Shown here: positions 24,965 to 33,914 of the stretch, one piece after another | Position numbering within the stretch: position 1 is the stretch's first letter | Layout: each line of letters starts with the position of its first letter | From: an uncultured Acetatifactor sp. | GTDB taxonomy: Bacteria; Bacillota; Clostridia; Lachnospirales; Lachnospiraceae | Assembly: GCA_910589035.1 (NCBI GenBank) | Contig: CAJUSI010000006.1 | Coordinates: 1 to 64,000, forward strand | Direction of reading: 5' to 3' | Length of the DNA: 64,000 bases | Position numbers and translations under genes: made by a program | Notes under the pieces: generated by a model | What the model saw: only the letters and a program-made list of their open reading frames with translations | Told to the model about the DNA's origin: nothing | Databases searched by the model: none

Positions 24965-27760
24965 TTAGTCTCCCTCCCTGACATTGAGCTGAGACTGTTT
25001 GCGGATCAGCTCTTCATTCACGGCGTTCATCCAGTAATTCAGAGTATCTCTGGCATTCTCGCCATTGTAATATACCTGTCTGAATGCATTGTCAATGTTT
25101 CTGGTTACATAGTATCCTCCGGGAATCTCCGGCACTTCTACTACATTCTCCCATTGCTCCAGAAGCATTTCCTTTTCCTCATCCTTCCACAGGCTTCCCC
25201 GGAACGCTTCCAGATTGGCGGGGGTATGTCTCCCCAGAGTACTCAGCTCGGCTTCAATCTCCCTGGAATACAGTTCCTGAATCTCCGCGCTGTTCCACCA
25301 TTCCAGGAACTGCCATGCCTCGTTTTTGTTCTCGCAGTCGCTTAACACAATGCTGCAGGTTCCGCTGGCGCTTGTAGCCCGGTTGATCTCCTCTCCCTGA
25401 GGCGTTCCCGGAATTGCCGTCATGATCCACTGCCCGGCGATTTCCGGCGCCGCTTCGTCCAGATTGTTGTATAAACCGTAGGTGGAAATCACAATGGGCA
25501 TTTCACCTGTTCTGAAACGGTTAAAATCATCCTTATAAAGGCTGAAATCATACTGGACATAGAAATCAATCCATTGCTTAAAAGCATCATAGGCCTCCGG
25601 TATCATCAGATTGGATACGGTCATCCCGTCTGATTCCCGATACACATCGATTCCGTGCTGAGCCAAAAGCGTCGGGAACAGATTGATGGTTCCGATTCCG
25701 TTGTTCATGGTCGCATAGCCGTCCGCGTAGGGAAGACCTATGGACAGACTGTTTGCCTGGAGGATCGGCAGCAGGGCCATCAGCTCCTGCCATGTGTCGG
25801 GAATCTCAAGATCCAGCTCCTCGAAGATATCCGTTCTCACATACATGACATAGAATTCCTGGGTCTCGGGAATACCGTAGATTTTTCCCTTGTATTCATA
25901 GGGTATAAACGCACTCTTTGCATACTGCTCCTGCAGTTTTGCGAAATCCCCCATGGAACTCAGTTCGGCAACCGCCCCTCGGAACGCCAGGTTCATGGCC
26001 TCACCCCTGGTAGTAAAGATATTGACATCCGGGCCCTGGCCTGCCAGTGTGGCCTTTACCAGAGCACCCTCCACCAGGCTGATATTCACGGCGATTCCCG
26101 TCTCGGGAGTAAAATAGGAGTCTATCAGGCGCTTCATCACATTCGCCTGATCGCGGCCCTTCCCCATCCATACGGTCAGTTTCACATCGGATTCCACATC
26201 TCCCTCCGACGCCACCTCATCATAGGAATGAGAGAACGAACCTGCAAAGGATCTTAGCTCGTGCCCCATCCTGCTCAGGAAATTCCCCTCTGCGGCAGGC
26301 GCCTGGGCATCCGCGCCTGCCGCATACAGATAGTCAATCTGCAGCGGCTGCTGCTCAAATTCCAGTACCCACTCCGCCAATGCCTCAATATTTGTCTTGA
26401 ATACGGAAAGCCTTTTTGCTATGGTATAGGGCTTTTCACAGAACGAAGTAATCTGGGTTGTCATCTGCGTCAGTATTCTGGAAGAATAACAGCCCTCTCC
26501 ATACAGCGATTCCAGGTAATCCACATAGCTGTTCAGATCCGTCAGAATGGAAGCCAGTTTATCCTCCAGTCCGGGGATGGCAGTTTCCAGTCCATAATCC
26601 CGATATGTATCCGGATCCGTTCCGGTTACCATAATGATTTCCCGGTACAATGCGTTTACTTCCTGAAGCGTCCCCCTCATCCGCTCAATCATCTGTTCCA
26701 TTTCACCCAGAACCACTTCCATGCGGACACTATGGGTTCCGGCTGTCAGGTAAAACAGATAGGGGGAATCCTCTTCTCCCAGAAATTCGCTCTGCCACTT
26801 TACGCCGTAGTCAAAGGACAGTCCGCTTACCTCTTCAAAGGGAACCTGCCCGTCTATCTCCAGCCTGCGCAGACTGCTCTGTCCCTTATTCTCATCCTGC
26901 CTGTACCGAAGTCCCAGCTGATACAATCCATCCTCCGGCACCTCAATCTGCCACTCTATCCACTGTCCGCTGTCGGACCAGTTGGATCCGCCGATGGTGT
27001 TGTACCGCAGGCAGGTGGAATGATAGGGCACCGTAAAGGGACTGGAACGATCGTATGCCGCATACAGCTGGGAGGAGGATTTCATATAGGGACTCTCCGC
27101 TTCTATCTGCCTGTAGAAATCCTTTCCTGCTTTACCTGCTTCCGAGTGCGCCGCAAGATACTCTTCATAGGAAGGAATTTCCTCCTGATATAGCCGCAGA
27201 TAACGGAACAGACCGGACTGGCTGGTCCCCTGTATGGTCAGGGTATGCTCTCCTGCTTCCAGACGGAGCTTTACCCTCTCCTTTTTCGCCACCCGGAAAG
27301 GCTCCTCTGTCCACAGGCTGGCTTCAGACTGGGTGGGGCGGATTTCATCCCCTGAAGCGGTACGGCGGAATAATCCGCTGTCTGTCCAAATCCGGGTCAG
27401 CGTAATTGCGGAATCCGCCGCCCGGCTGCCGTCCAGCAGGATATTGAATTCCAGCTCCTGTCCATTGCCCTCCAGCGCCATATAGCCGGCACCAAGGTAA
27501 TAGTCGCCGCTTTGATCCACGGTGAATGTCCATTCGGCGGGTTCTGCGTCTCTGCCCAAAAATACAGACTCATCATTTCCGTCCGCCTGCAGATAGATAC
27601 CGGAACTTTCCGTCTGCAGACGTCCTTCCGGAATCACGGATGCATTTCCTCTCTGGAAATCCTCTCCGTGAGGCGCCAGCAGAGACAAAACGACTAAAAC
27701 AATCAGTATTGCTGCCACACATCCGCTTAATACAAGTGTTCTCTTCTGATTCCTTTCCAT
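24965..27760 (-). CDS. Membrane-anchored solute-binding protein fused to two CBM-like domains
   Basis: A 931-residue first gene of the operon. Residues 9-29 form an uncleaved membrane anchor rather than a lipobox. Two beta-sandwich, CBM6/CBM35-like modules follow, about 50-195 (ending LRLYQEE) and 210-350 (with FYRQIEAESPYMKSSSQLYA and NWSDSGQWIEWQIEVPEDGL). A helical, coiled-coil-like spacer spans 350-470. The C-terminal 400 residues are a family 1 binding protein (KLTVWMGKGRDQANVMKRLI, QGPDVNIFTTRGEAMNLAFR, IYGIPETQEFYVMYVRTDIF). Normal binding proteins are about 430 aa, so half of this one is extra glycan-binding and spacer sequence. It would hold a polymer and feed the permeases next door. 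A good promoter lies at 27805-27832. Confidence 0.88.
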   Translation of the reverse strand: MERNQKRTLVLSGCVAAILIVLVVLSLLAPHGEDFQRGNASVIPEGRLQTESSGIYLQADGNDESVFLGRDAEPAEWTFTVDQSGDYYLGAGYMALEGNGQELEFNILLDGSRAADSAITLTRIWTDSGLFRRTASGDEIRPTQSEASLWTEEPFRVAKKERVKLRLEAGEHTLTIQGTSQSGLFRYLRLYQEEIPSYEEYLAAHSEAGKAGKDFYRQIEAESPYMKSSSQLYAAYDRSSPFTVPYHSTCLRYNTIGGSNWSDSGQWIEWQIEVPEDGLYQLGLRYRQDENKGQSSLRRLEIDGQVPFEEVSGLSFDYGVKWQSEFLGEEDSPYLFYLTAGTHSVRMEVVLGEMEQMIERMRGTLQEVNALYREIIMVTGTDPDTYRDYGLETAIPGLEDKLASILTDLNSYVDYLESLYGEGCYSSRILTQMTTQITSFCEKPYTIAKRLSVFKTNIEALAEWVLEFEQQPLQIDYLYAAGADAQAPAAEGNFLSRMGHELRSFAGSFSHSYDEVASEGDVESDVKLTVWMGKGRDQANVMKRLIDSYFTPETGIAVNISLVEGALVKATLAGQGPDVNIFTTRGEAMNLAFRGAVAELSSMGDFAKLQEQYAKSAFIPYEYKGKIYGIPETQEFYVMYVRTDIFEELDLEIPDTWQELMALLPILQANSLSIGLPYADGYATMNNGIGTINLFPTLLAQHGIDVYRESDGMTVSNLMIPEAYDAFKQWIDFYVQYDFSLYKDDFNRFRTGEMPIVISTYGLYNNLDEAAPEIAGQWIMTAIPGTPQGEEINRATSASGTCSIVLSDCENKNEAWQFLEWWNSAEIQELYSREIEAELSTLGRHTPANLEAFRGSLWKDEEKEMLLEQWENVVEVPEIPGGYYVTRNIDNAFRQVYYNGENARDTLNYWMNAVNEELIRKQSQLNVREGD

Positions 27761-27804
27761 ATAGTGTAATCCTCCAAATTAGTATATGTCTTTTTGCATT
27801 TACA

Positions 27805-27847
27805 ATTATATCATTTGCACGATATATTTCAATATGTAAATTTACAT
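27805..27847 (-). promoter_or_regulatory. Promoter and palindromic site of the binding-protein operon
   Basis: On the minus strand TTGAAA (27827-27832) and TATAAT (27805-27810) are 16 bp apart. A perfect 14-bp palindrome ATGTAAATTTACAT (27834-27847) abuts the -35, where an activator would bind. Further TTTACAT-like words occur at 27881-27892 and 28050-28085. The interval 27848-28116 is AT-rich and otherwise holds no gene. Confidence 0.65.
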
Positions 27848-28116
27848 TTATATGTTTTTAGTAAACTTATACTAAAATATAAATGTAAATTTTGTTACTT
27901 TTTTCTAAAAAATATACACACTCGCGGATGAATGCCCCAGAATGCATCCATCCTGCCTCCCATATTCGCAGAACCTTTGCTTCTGCACGCTTCTGCTATT
28001 TCTTTTGAAACTCGTAGCTCTCTCAGTTATCAGGAGATTTGCATGCATTTGTATATTTACATTATGTTTACATTGCGTTTACACTAATTTGATCGGGCAG
28101 GAGGTTTGAGGATAAT

Positions 28117-28345
28117 GATTTTATAGTCATCCTCGGAGCGTGGGGTTCTGGCAAGTCCACTTTTCTGAATGTAATCTCAGGCCTTGAACGCCCCGACAGC
28201 GGGAATGTGTCTTATGACAGGAAGGATATTACAGCGCTTTCTGATAAGGAAGCAACTGCATTTCGCAAGGAAAATGTGGAATTTATTTTGAAAGATAACC
28301 TGCAGACTGCTTCCAAAACGCCAAATCACAGAACCGAAAAGAACA
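28117..28345 (+). pseudogene. Chimeric deletion relic of an ABC ATPase-permease pair
   Basis: The left part (28117-28287) is a diverged copy of 40792-40976, the Walker A region of the ABC ATPase gene (STFLNVISGLERPD). At FILKDNLQTASKTPNHRTEK it jumps to a copy of 41966-42022 from the permease gene. A 1-kb internal deletion has fused the two. No Walker B or membrane part survives and the start is out of frame. Confidence 0.85.
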
Positions 28346-28376
28346 GAGAATTGTCCGTAACAATTTCATCATCAAT

Positions 28377-28427
28377 CAAAGGGGCTGTGAAAGCAGGAGT
28401 TTTTAACTCCTTTTTTCGCAGCCCCTT
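28377..28427. terminator. Long bidirectional hairpin of the AAAGGGGCTGTGAAA family
   Basis: AAAGGGGCTGTGAAA at the left pairs with a TTTCGCAGCCCCTTTT arm at the right, and the inner AGGAGTT pairs with AACTCCT. T-runs flank both sides, so it can stop transcription from either direction. The arm sequence is shared with the hairpin at 36908-37012. Confidence 0.75.
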
Positions 28428-28439
28428 TTGGGTTTTTCT

Positions 28440-28640
28440 GTCACATATTTGGCAGTACCAGCCGTATTGTCGTCCCACCTGTCCCGTTGCGGAACAGAAT
28501 AATATACTGCTGAAGTAATTTGTGCTGAAGCCTGTCTTGGACGCAAGGTCGGCCAGGGCAATATCCTGGGCGTAATTTTCCTCCAGATACTTATTTGCCA
28601 TATCCAGCAGCACATCTGAATAATCCGTCTCTCTGCGGCT
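28440..28640 (-). pseudogene. Relic of a YesM/YesN-type two-component system
   Basis: On the minus strand, LLDMANKYLEENYAQDIALA and DLASKTGFSTNYFSSI (28514-28622) is the first helix-turn-helix of an AraC-type response regulator. It then runs, with a frame change, into LFRNGTGGTTIRLVLPNM and a stop (28449-28505), which looks like the C-terminal end of a sensor kinase. A deletion therefore joined regulator and kinase ends. Upstream 28665-28904 appears degenerate, with no intact frame. From 28985 to 29092 the plus strand holds another short coding-like tail (TDEGLRAIYEDIPQIK and stop). Confidence 0.6.
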
Positions 28641-29123
28641 GCGCCGTCAGGGTATGTCCCGTTTTCAGGGAAAGCTTCTCCGACAGCAGTCTGCAGAAAT
28701 CACCCGAAGCTTACACTCCCGCACCATACCCAGAAACCTTCCATGTGGAATCCCCCATGTAACGGTACCGGCAGCATTCTCTCCTTTAATTGAATCTCCA
28801 TCCCTCTCCCCCCTGCTTCCTTTATTCAGATTCCCATATGATACAAGGGTTGCTTCGCATTTCATGCAGACATGATGGGCATAACCTTTTAACCCTGGTA
28901 TCATATGTAAAGCATATCACATATTTTCTTATCGCGCTTTCATTTATTTCCTGTAACATTGGACTTTTTTCCTCACTATTCTCAGCCGAATGACAATAAC
29001 CGCTCATCCGGCGAAGGCGGAGGAGATGATTGGGGGGGATAACGGACGAAGGGCTGAGGGCGATTTATGAGGATATCCCGCAGATAAAGTGATGCTGAGG
29101 CGCAAAACGACCACGGTAATACT

Positions 29124-29756
29124 TTACCAAAGATCGCTTCCGTCGCCGAGTATAATATTTTTTATGTTTTCATTTATTTCGCTCTCCGTCAGTCCCTGTC
29201 TGATGAGCGGCATAATCACTTCCCGGCTTTCCCTGGTATGGGGAAGCTCGGCGGCAAGCCGGACTGCCCTGTCCTCACGGCCCGCTTTCAAATATAAGAA
29301 GCACAGGGCGGCGCGTACGGTACCCTTCTGTTTCTCGTTTTCAGAGACGGCCAATCCTCTTTCCATCAACTCGATGGCTTCCTCCACAGCGCCTTTTAAG
29401 GCCAGCGTACTTGCCAGCCCCAGAATCATCCCGGGCTTATTGGGATAAATCAGCAATGCATCCCGATAAGTTTTTTCCGCGCAGTCATACTCTCCTTTTC
29501 GTTGATACTCAACCGCTTTTTTATGAATATTATACCGGGTTGTCTCTGCACGGATGGTATCCATCCCCACCAGCAGATCGATGCTTGTTTCAAATATGTT
29601 TGCCAGAGCCGGCAGAAGCGTAATATCCGGGTAGGACTCGCCCCGTTCCCATTTTGAAACGCTCTGGGGAGTAATTCCCAGACATCCTGCAACCTCCTCC
29701 TGCGTAAGATTTTTTAAAATACGATATTTTTTCAGGTTTTCGGATAAATACAGCAT
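29124..29756 (-). CDS. XRE-family regulator with TPR-like C-terminus
   Basis: A 210-residue protein. Residues 5-60 are a Cro/C1-type helix-turn-helix (LTQEEVAGCLGITPQSVSKW, then ERGESYPDITLLPALANIFE). The remainder forms two or three TPR-like helical pairs (KAVEYQRKGEYDCAEKTYRD, KPGMILGLASTLALKGAVEE). Such XRE-TPR proteins sense a partner protein or peptide. The ATG at 29756 follows AAAGGAGG; the longer frame to 29813 lacks an RBS. It is monocistronic. The 217 bp upstream of it hold no gene. Confidence 0.88.
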   Translation of the reverse strand: MLYLSENLKKYRILKNLTQEEVAGCLGITPQSVSKWERGESYPDITLLPALANIFETSIDLLVGMDTIRAETTRYNIHKKAVEYQRKGEYDCAEKTYRDALLIYPNKPGMILGLASTLALKGAVEEAIELMERGLAVSENEKQKGTVRAALCFLYLKAGREDRAVRLAAELPHTRESREVIMPLIRQGLTESEINENIKNIILGDGSDLW

Positions 29757-29973
29757 AGCAGCCTCCTTTTGGTTTGAATTTTTCAGATGCATCGCGTTAT
29801 AGTGCCATCCCATAACAGCATCCCATAGCAGAATCGATTCTATTATCTATTTTAACGTGAATTATTGATAATTCAATAACGCAATAGTTGGCTGCGGCTC
29901 AACGGGTGCGGCCTGGCCACCAATGCCAGCTGCTGCCGCGCTTTCCTCCCTTTGTTCCCTCTGATCCATGACC

Positions 29974-31056
29974 CTATTTTCTTATGGCATCCGGCAAGAC
30001 CCCCGCATAGTGAAGAATCAGCAGTGCCCTGAACGTGACGTCACATTGCCTGCGGATCTTCGCTCTCCAGTCCGTCTCAAGCTGCGCACCAAAGTACGGG
30101 GACCATCCTCTGAATTCCCCCTCGTACATCGGGACAGAGCAAATGCCGTCCGAATTGATATTGCCGGCAATGAATTCCACCTCTTCCCTGAGTTCCGGCA
30201 AGTGCGGATACAAGCCGCAGCGGCACAGCCATTCGGCTTTTTCCAGATTGGTCCTGCGTACCCCGTCATTTGTATGGCCGTTCAGCCCGTCTCCTGAAAT
30301 AGAGTAGCCTTCATTCAGCAGCCATCCAGGCCCTACGGCATGATTGCCCACCCAGCAAGCCACAGGGGTATTGATGATTTCCGCCCTGTCTGTCCTCATC
30401 AGCCTCCGGAAAGCCTCCGCAAGCATGGCGGCATTCTCTTCCGTTTTCCATTGTTCTGCCGTAAATGTAAGTATTTCAAGGTGATACCTGCAGGGCCATC
30501 TTTCGTTTTTATGAAACAGCCTGCCCTTCTTTACAGGGCGGGAGACATCCCATATGGAATCCACCTGTGTCACCCGCTGAAAGGATTCCAGGGAGAGGGC
30601 GGTCTGCGGGGAGATATCTATTCTATCATCATAATGAGCCCGTGCAATACAGGCACAGCGTACAAGGTTTTGCCCCTGTGCCGGAACCTCAAATTCGCTC
30701 CAGTACTGTCCTCTGGTTCCATAGCACGGATCCGTCAGTTCCGTGGTGGCATAAGCGTCCATGGCCCTGTCCAATAGCGCCGTTCCCTTTAATCCCTTCT
30801 CCCCCAGATATTTTGTGCCCACTTCCTGGTTGTCATATTGACCGGCGTTTTTGCTGCTTCCGTGAAATCCCAATCCTATCCACCCGTTTGCCTGCTGCTT
30901 CTCACCGAGAAACCGGATGATTTTTTCCTCCAGGATCTGCTCCTGCAGGCGTGCTTCCTCCTCTTGGGCGAGATTGTTCAGGATCTCCTTTTTTACCCGC
31001 AGCCGAATCGAAGGATTTGCGTTTTCCAATAAAAAATCTATCATTTTCCCTTTCAT
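29974..31056 (-). CDS. Conserved hypothetical protein, helical-repeat (toroid-like)
   Basis: A 360-residue cytoplasmic protein. The pattern of repeated helix pairs with Gly/Trp-rich turns (QQANGWIGLGFHGSSKN, GTRGQYWSEFEVPAQGQNLV, SISGDGLNGHTNDGVRRTNL) recalls the alpha/alpha toroids of prenyltransferase- and terpene-cyclase-like proteins, but no catalytic DxDD or QW set is seen and the function is unknown. The ATG at 31056 with GGTGGG upstream is chosen; the frame runs on to 31122 through hairpin-adjacent sequence. It follows the ArsR-like regulator copy 2 by 109 bp on the same strand and may be its target. Confidence 0.6.
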   Translation of the reverse strand: MKGKMIDFLLENANPSIRLRVKKEILNNLAQEEEARLQEQILEEKIIRFLGEKQQANGWIGLGFHGSSKNAGQYDNQEVGTKYLGEKGLKGTALLDRAMDAYATTELTDPCYGTRGQYWSEFEVPAQGQNLVRCACIARAHYDDRIDISPQTALSLESFQRVTQVDSIWDVSRPVKKGRLFHKNERWPCRYHLEILTFTAEQWKTEENAAMLAEAFRRLMRTDRAEIINTPVACWVGNHAVGPGWLLNEGYSISGDGLNGHTNDGVRRTNLEKAEWLCRCGLYPHLPELREEVEFIAGNINSDGICSVPMYEGEFRGWSPYFGAQLETDWRAKIRRQCDVTFRALLILHYAGVLPDAIRK

Positions 31057-31123
31057 TTCAAAGCCCACCTTTTCCCTGGATATTGTAAAATGCCGAAAAC
31101 CAGCATCCTCCATCCTGCGCACA

Positions 31124-31161
31124 CTTTCAGGAGGGCTGTCTCGCCGCAGCCCTCCTGAAAG
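31124..31161. repeat. Perfect 15-bp inverted repeat after regulator copy 2
   Basis: CTTTCAGGAGGGCTG (31124-31138) pairs exactly with CAGCCCTCCTGAAAG (31147-31161) across 8 bases, starting 4 bp past the regulator stop. There is no T-run on either side, so it may act as a processing or attenuation hairpin rather than a classical terminator. Confidence 0.7.
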
Positions 31162-31165
31162 CCTC

Positions 31166-31816
31166 TCATTCTCCCTCTTCCGCTTCCCATGTCCCCTGGG
31201 TGTAGGTTTCGTCCACCATATCGCTGATCCCCGCCAGCAGCATAATGATGCCCTGCACTTTGTGGGGCCGGATCACGTATACCCCTTTCTGCTGCTCGTC
31301 TTCCGCCACGATATCGGCGGCGAGCAGCGGCTTCATGTGATGATATACCTGTCCTGTAGAACCGAAGCCGCAGTTCTCTACCAATGACGCCACGGTCTTA
31401 GGCCCGCGGAGTATCTCCAATAATATCGCAAGGCGGTTAGAATTTCCGATACAGGCCAGCACCTTACTTGCAAGACCGCTTTCGATGAGAGAAAGCAGCT
31501 CGTCGGCAGGGACACTGTTTCGTATCCAGTTAGACTGCCGTCCGCCGGAATTGTACACGCCAAGATAGGTTACAAATCCGCTTCTCTCTTTTTCCTCCGT
31601 TTTATAGCACAGCTCCTCCATCAACTCACTAAGGTGGCCATCCGGATGCATTCCGTGCATAGCGTATACTCTTTCCAGTTTCTCCGCCGACGGCTTGTGG
31701 GGAAGCAGCTCCATCATCATATCCCTCAGCTCGTCAAGCTGAGGAGACACCATATTCTGAAGTCTATCCATCTGCTCTCTGAGATCATCAATCTCCTTAT
31801 CATAATTTCGCTCCAT
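31166..31816 (-). CDS. ArsR-like winged-helix regulator, copy 2
   Basis: A 216-residue paralogue of the protein at 4235-4912, alignable from MERNYDKEIDDLREQM to DMVDETYTQGTWE with only scattered substitutions. Winged helix: GNSNRLAILLEILRGPKTVA, then STGQVYHHMKPLLAADIVAE. It lacks only the short C-terminal extension of copy 1. Its promoter carries the best example of the shared palindrome (31858-31875). Downstream, same strand, is the helical-repeat protein; upstream is the ABC exporter pair. The signal sensed is unknown. Confidence 0.78.
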   Translation of the reverse strand: MERNYDKEIDDLREQMDRLQNMVSPQLDELRDMMMELLPHKPSAEKLERVYAMHGMHPDGHLSELMEELCYKTEEKERSGFVTYLGVYNSGGRQSNWIRNSVPADELLSLIESGLASKVLACIGNSNRLAILLEILRGPKTVASLVENCGFGSTGQVYHHMKPLLAADIVAEDEQQKGVYVIRPHKVQGIIMLLAGISDMVDETYTQGTWEAEEGE

Positions 31817-31857
31817 ACCTATAACAGCTCCTTTCTGTATTATACAATTTCACTTTT

Positions 31858-31919
31858 CGCAATTCCGGAATTGCGTAATTTTGTAATTTCATAATACAGT
31901 ATAATGCCGTTCCTGTCAA
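31858..31919 (-). promoter_or_regulatory. Promoter and 18-bp palindromic operator of regulator copy 2
   Basis: TTGACA (31914-31919) and TATTAT (31891-31896) on the minus strand are 17 bp apart. CGCAATTCCGGAATTGCG (31858-31875) is a perfect 18-bp palindrome lying in the expected +10 region, a classic repressor position. The layout matches that at 4941-4990. Confidence 0.8.
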
Positions 31920-31967
31920 TCGTTTAAATAAAATTATCCTCTCCTTTTTTCCTTAACAGAATATCAA

Positions 31968-33911
31968 TTACTGATACCATTTCGCCTGTGCCTGATACAT
32001 GGCATAATAATGCCCCTGCCTGGCCATCAGTTCCTTATGGCTGCCGTCCTCCACAATGCGTCCCTCCCGGAACACCAGAATCCGGTCCACCAGCCCGGTG
32101 ATTCCCAGGCGGTGGGAAATCAGCAGCGCCGTACGGTTCCCCGTGAGCTGTGAAAAATTCCGGTACAGCTGCGCTTCAGCGATGGGGTCCAGGGCGGCGG
32201 TGGGTTCGTCCAGAATCATAATATCCGCCCGGCTGCGATAGACGGCGCGCAGCAGCGCGATCTTCTGCCATTGTCCGCCGGACAGGGTATTTCCCTTCTC
32301 GCTCATATGTCCCAGCATGCCGTCCAGTCCCTCCGGCTGCTCCGCAATCACGTCCTCCACCTGGATCCTGCGTGCCAGAGCGAGAATTTCTTCATCGGAA
32401 AGCACCCTGCCCGGGTCGGACACCGTAATATTCTCCCGGATGCTAGCCTCATAATGGGCAAAATCCTGAAAAATTACGGAAATTCTCTCTCGAAGCATAT
32501 GCTTATGCGTCTCCATGGAAAGTCCGCCGATGGATACGCCGCCGCTGTTCGGCGAGAAAATCCCGGTCAGCAGGCTGATAAAGGTGGACTTGCCGGAGCC
32601 ATTGTCTCCCACGATGGCAATCTTTTCCCCGGCGCGGATGGTCAGATGAATGTCCGAAAGGGCTTCCCTCTCCGTTCCCGGGTAGGCGAAGCTCACATGA
32701 TCGAATTTGATGTCTCCTGCGCTTACCTCACACCTTTCTGCTGAACATACGTTCTCTGCGGACAGCCCGGCTGCTCCGTCTCCATCCGCCGGCGCTTTCT
32801 CCGATTCCATACCTGCACCCGGCAGCTTTGCCATTCCGCTCCCTTCGCTTCCTCGAAGTAATTCTTCTCCGCCGTCCGCCTCGTCACGCTCCAGATTCTC
32901 CAGCGAAAAAAATTCCTTCATATAGGAAAGACAGGTTGAAAACTGCATGATTTCCGTCAGAATATTGCCGATGGTCTGCTGCAGCCTGTCGGAAAGAGTA
33001 TAAACCAGCGTAAAGATGCCCAGCCCCAATGCCGGATTCCGGTAAATCATCCGGGCCGTCATCAGAAGCAGGATCAGATACACTGCGCTGCGCAGGAAAT
33101 CAGCGGCCATATTTGCCTTCACATGCTTTGCCACCAGCTTATTTTTCTTATATAGATAGCTGTCCGCTACCGCCCTCCACTTGGCCTTTAGATAGTCATA
33201 AAGCTCATAATGGCGCAGCTCCTGAATGCCGTGGTCCGTGGAGGTGCACAGATGATAGAGATGAATCGCCATATGCCCTTCCTCCGACCATTTCGTCCGA
33301 TGCCTGAAGGTTTCGTCCGCCTGCAGAAAGGAGAGAACGGCGGCGGGAACCCCCGTAATCACAAGGATGAGCACAAAGGCAGGATGTATCGCCCAGAGGG
33401 CAAAACCCACCGTGGCAAAGGTGATAAGCTGATACCACACATCGAACATGCCCCCGATGCTCATAGCCACCTCCTGGCAGGCGAATGCGTCCGCAAAGGC
33501 GATCTTGCTGTGAAAATCATCCCTGTTTTCCAGATAGGAATAATGCACCGTGCACACATGCCCAAGCACCGTTTCCTTGATCGCTTCCTGGGTGCGGTAC
33601 ATATCCTGAATCCGCACATACCCCTCCAGAAGCTGCCAGAAAAGCTGCAGCAGAAACACTGCCCCCAGGAAAAGCAGCGCCGTCATCACCGTCCGCATTT
33701 CGCCCCCCTGCCCCGGCATCAGCATAAACAGCGCGTCCGTAAGCCTCTGAAGCTGCCTGGAGAGAAGCAGCGGCAGGACGGCCATGGGCAGGCCGATGAC
33801 GCCTGCTGCCAGGGAAAGAGGTCCCTTAATCTGCAGAAAAAGCCTCATGGACTTCCACAGGATCCGTCCCCCGGTCAATGTTTTTTCGTATTTTCCTGCA
33901 CTGTTTTCCAC
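31968..33911 (-). CDS. ABC exporter half-transporter (membrane + ATPase), B subunit
   Basis: A 647-residue half-transporter. The N-terminal membrane domain has about six spans (residues 30-330). An unusual acidic, Ala/Gly-rich insert (about 345-400) precedes the ATPase domain, which has Walker A GDNGSGKST, Q-loop VIFQDF, signature LSGGQWQ and Walker B IMILDEPTAALD. It begins 4 bp after the stop of the second half-transporter, so the two form a heterodimer. Substrates of such exporters include peptides, lipids and drugs. The closest functional hint is the LytTR regulator upstream, which is common beside peptide exporters. Confidence 0.88.
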   Translation of the reverse strand: MENSAGKYEKTLTGGRILWKSMRLFLQIKGPLSLAAGVIGLPMAVLPLLLSRQLQRLTDALFMLMPGQGGEMRTVMTALLFLGAVFLLQLFWQLLEGYVRIQDMYRTQEAIKETVLGHVCTVHYSYLENRDDFHSKIAFADAFACQEVAMSIGGMFDVWYQLITFATVGFALWAIHPAFVLILVITGVPAAVLSFLQADETFRHRTKWSEEGHMAIHLYHLCTSTDHGIQELRHYELYDYLKAKWRAVADSYLYKKNKLVAKHVKANMAADFLRSAVYLILLLMTARMIYRNPALGLGIFTLVYTLSDRLQQTIGNILTEIMQFSTCLSYMKEFFSLENLERDEADGGEELLRGSEGSGMAKLPGAGMESEKAPADGDGAAGLSAENVCSAERCEVSAGDIKFDHVSFAYPGTEREALSDIHLTIRAGEKIAIVGDNGSGKSTFISLLTGIFSPNSGGVSIGGLSMETHKHMLRERISVIFQDFAHYEASIRENITVSDPGRVLSDEEILALARRIQVEDVIAEQPEGLDGMLGHMSEKGNTLSGGQWQKIALLRAVYRSRADIMILDEPTAALDPIAEAQLYRNFSQLTGNRTALLISHRLGITGLVDRILVFREGRIVEDGSHKELMARQGHYYAMYQAQAKWYQ

Positions 33912-33914
33912 TCG

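Noticed and set aside
28377..28427. Possible CRISPR repeat or riboswitch
   Set aside because: A single hairpin with terminator features; no spacer array and no known aptamer core.
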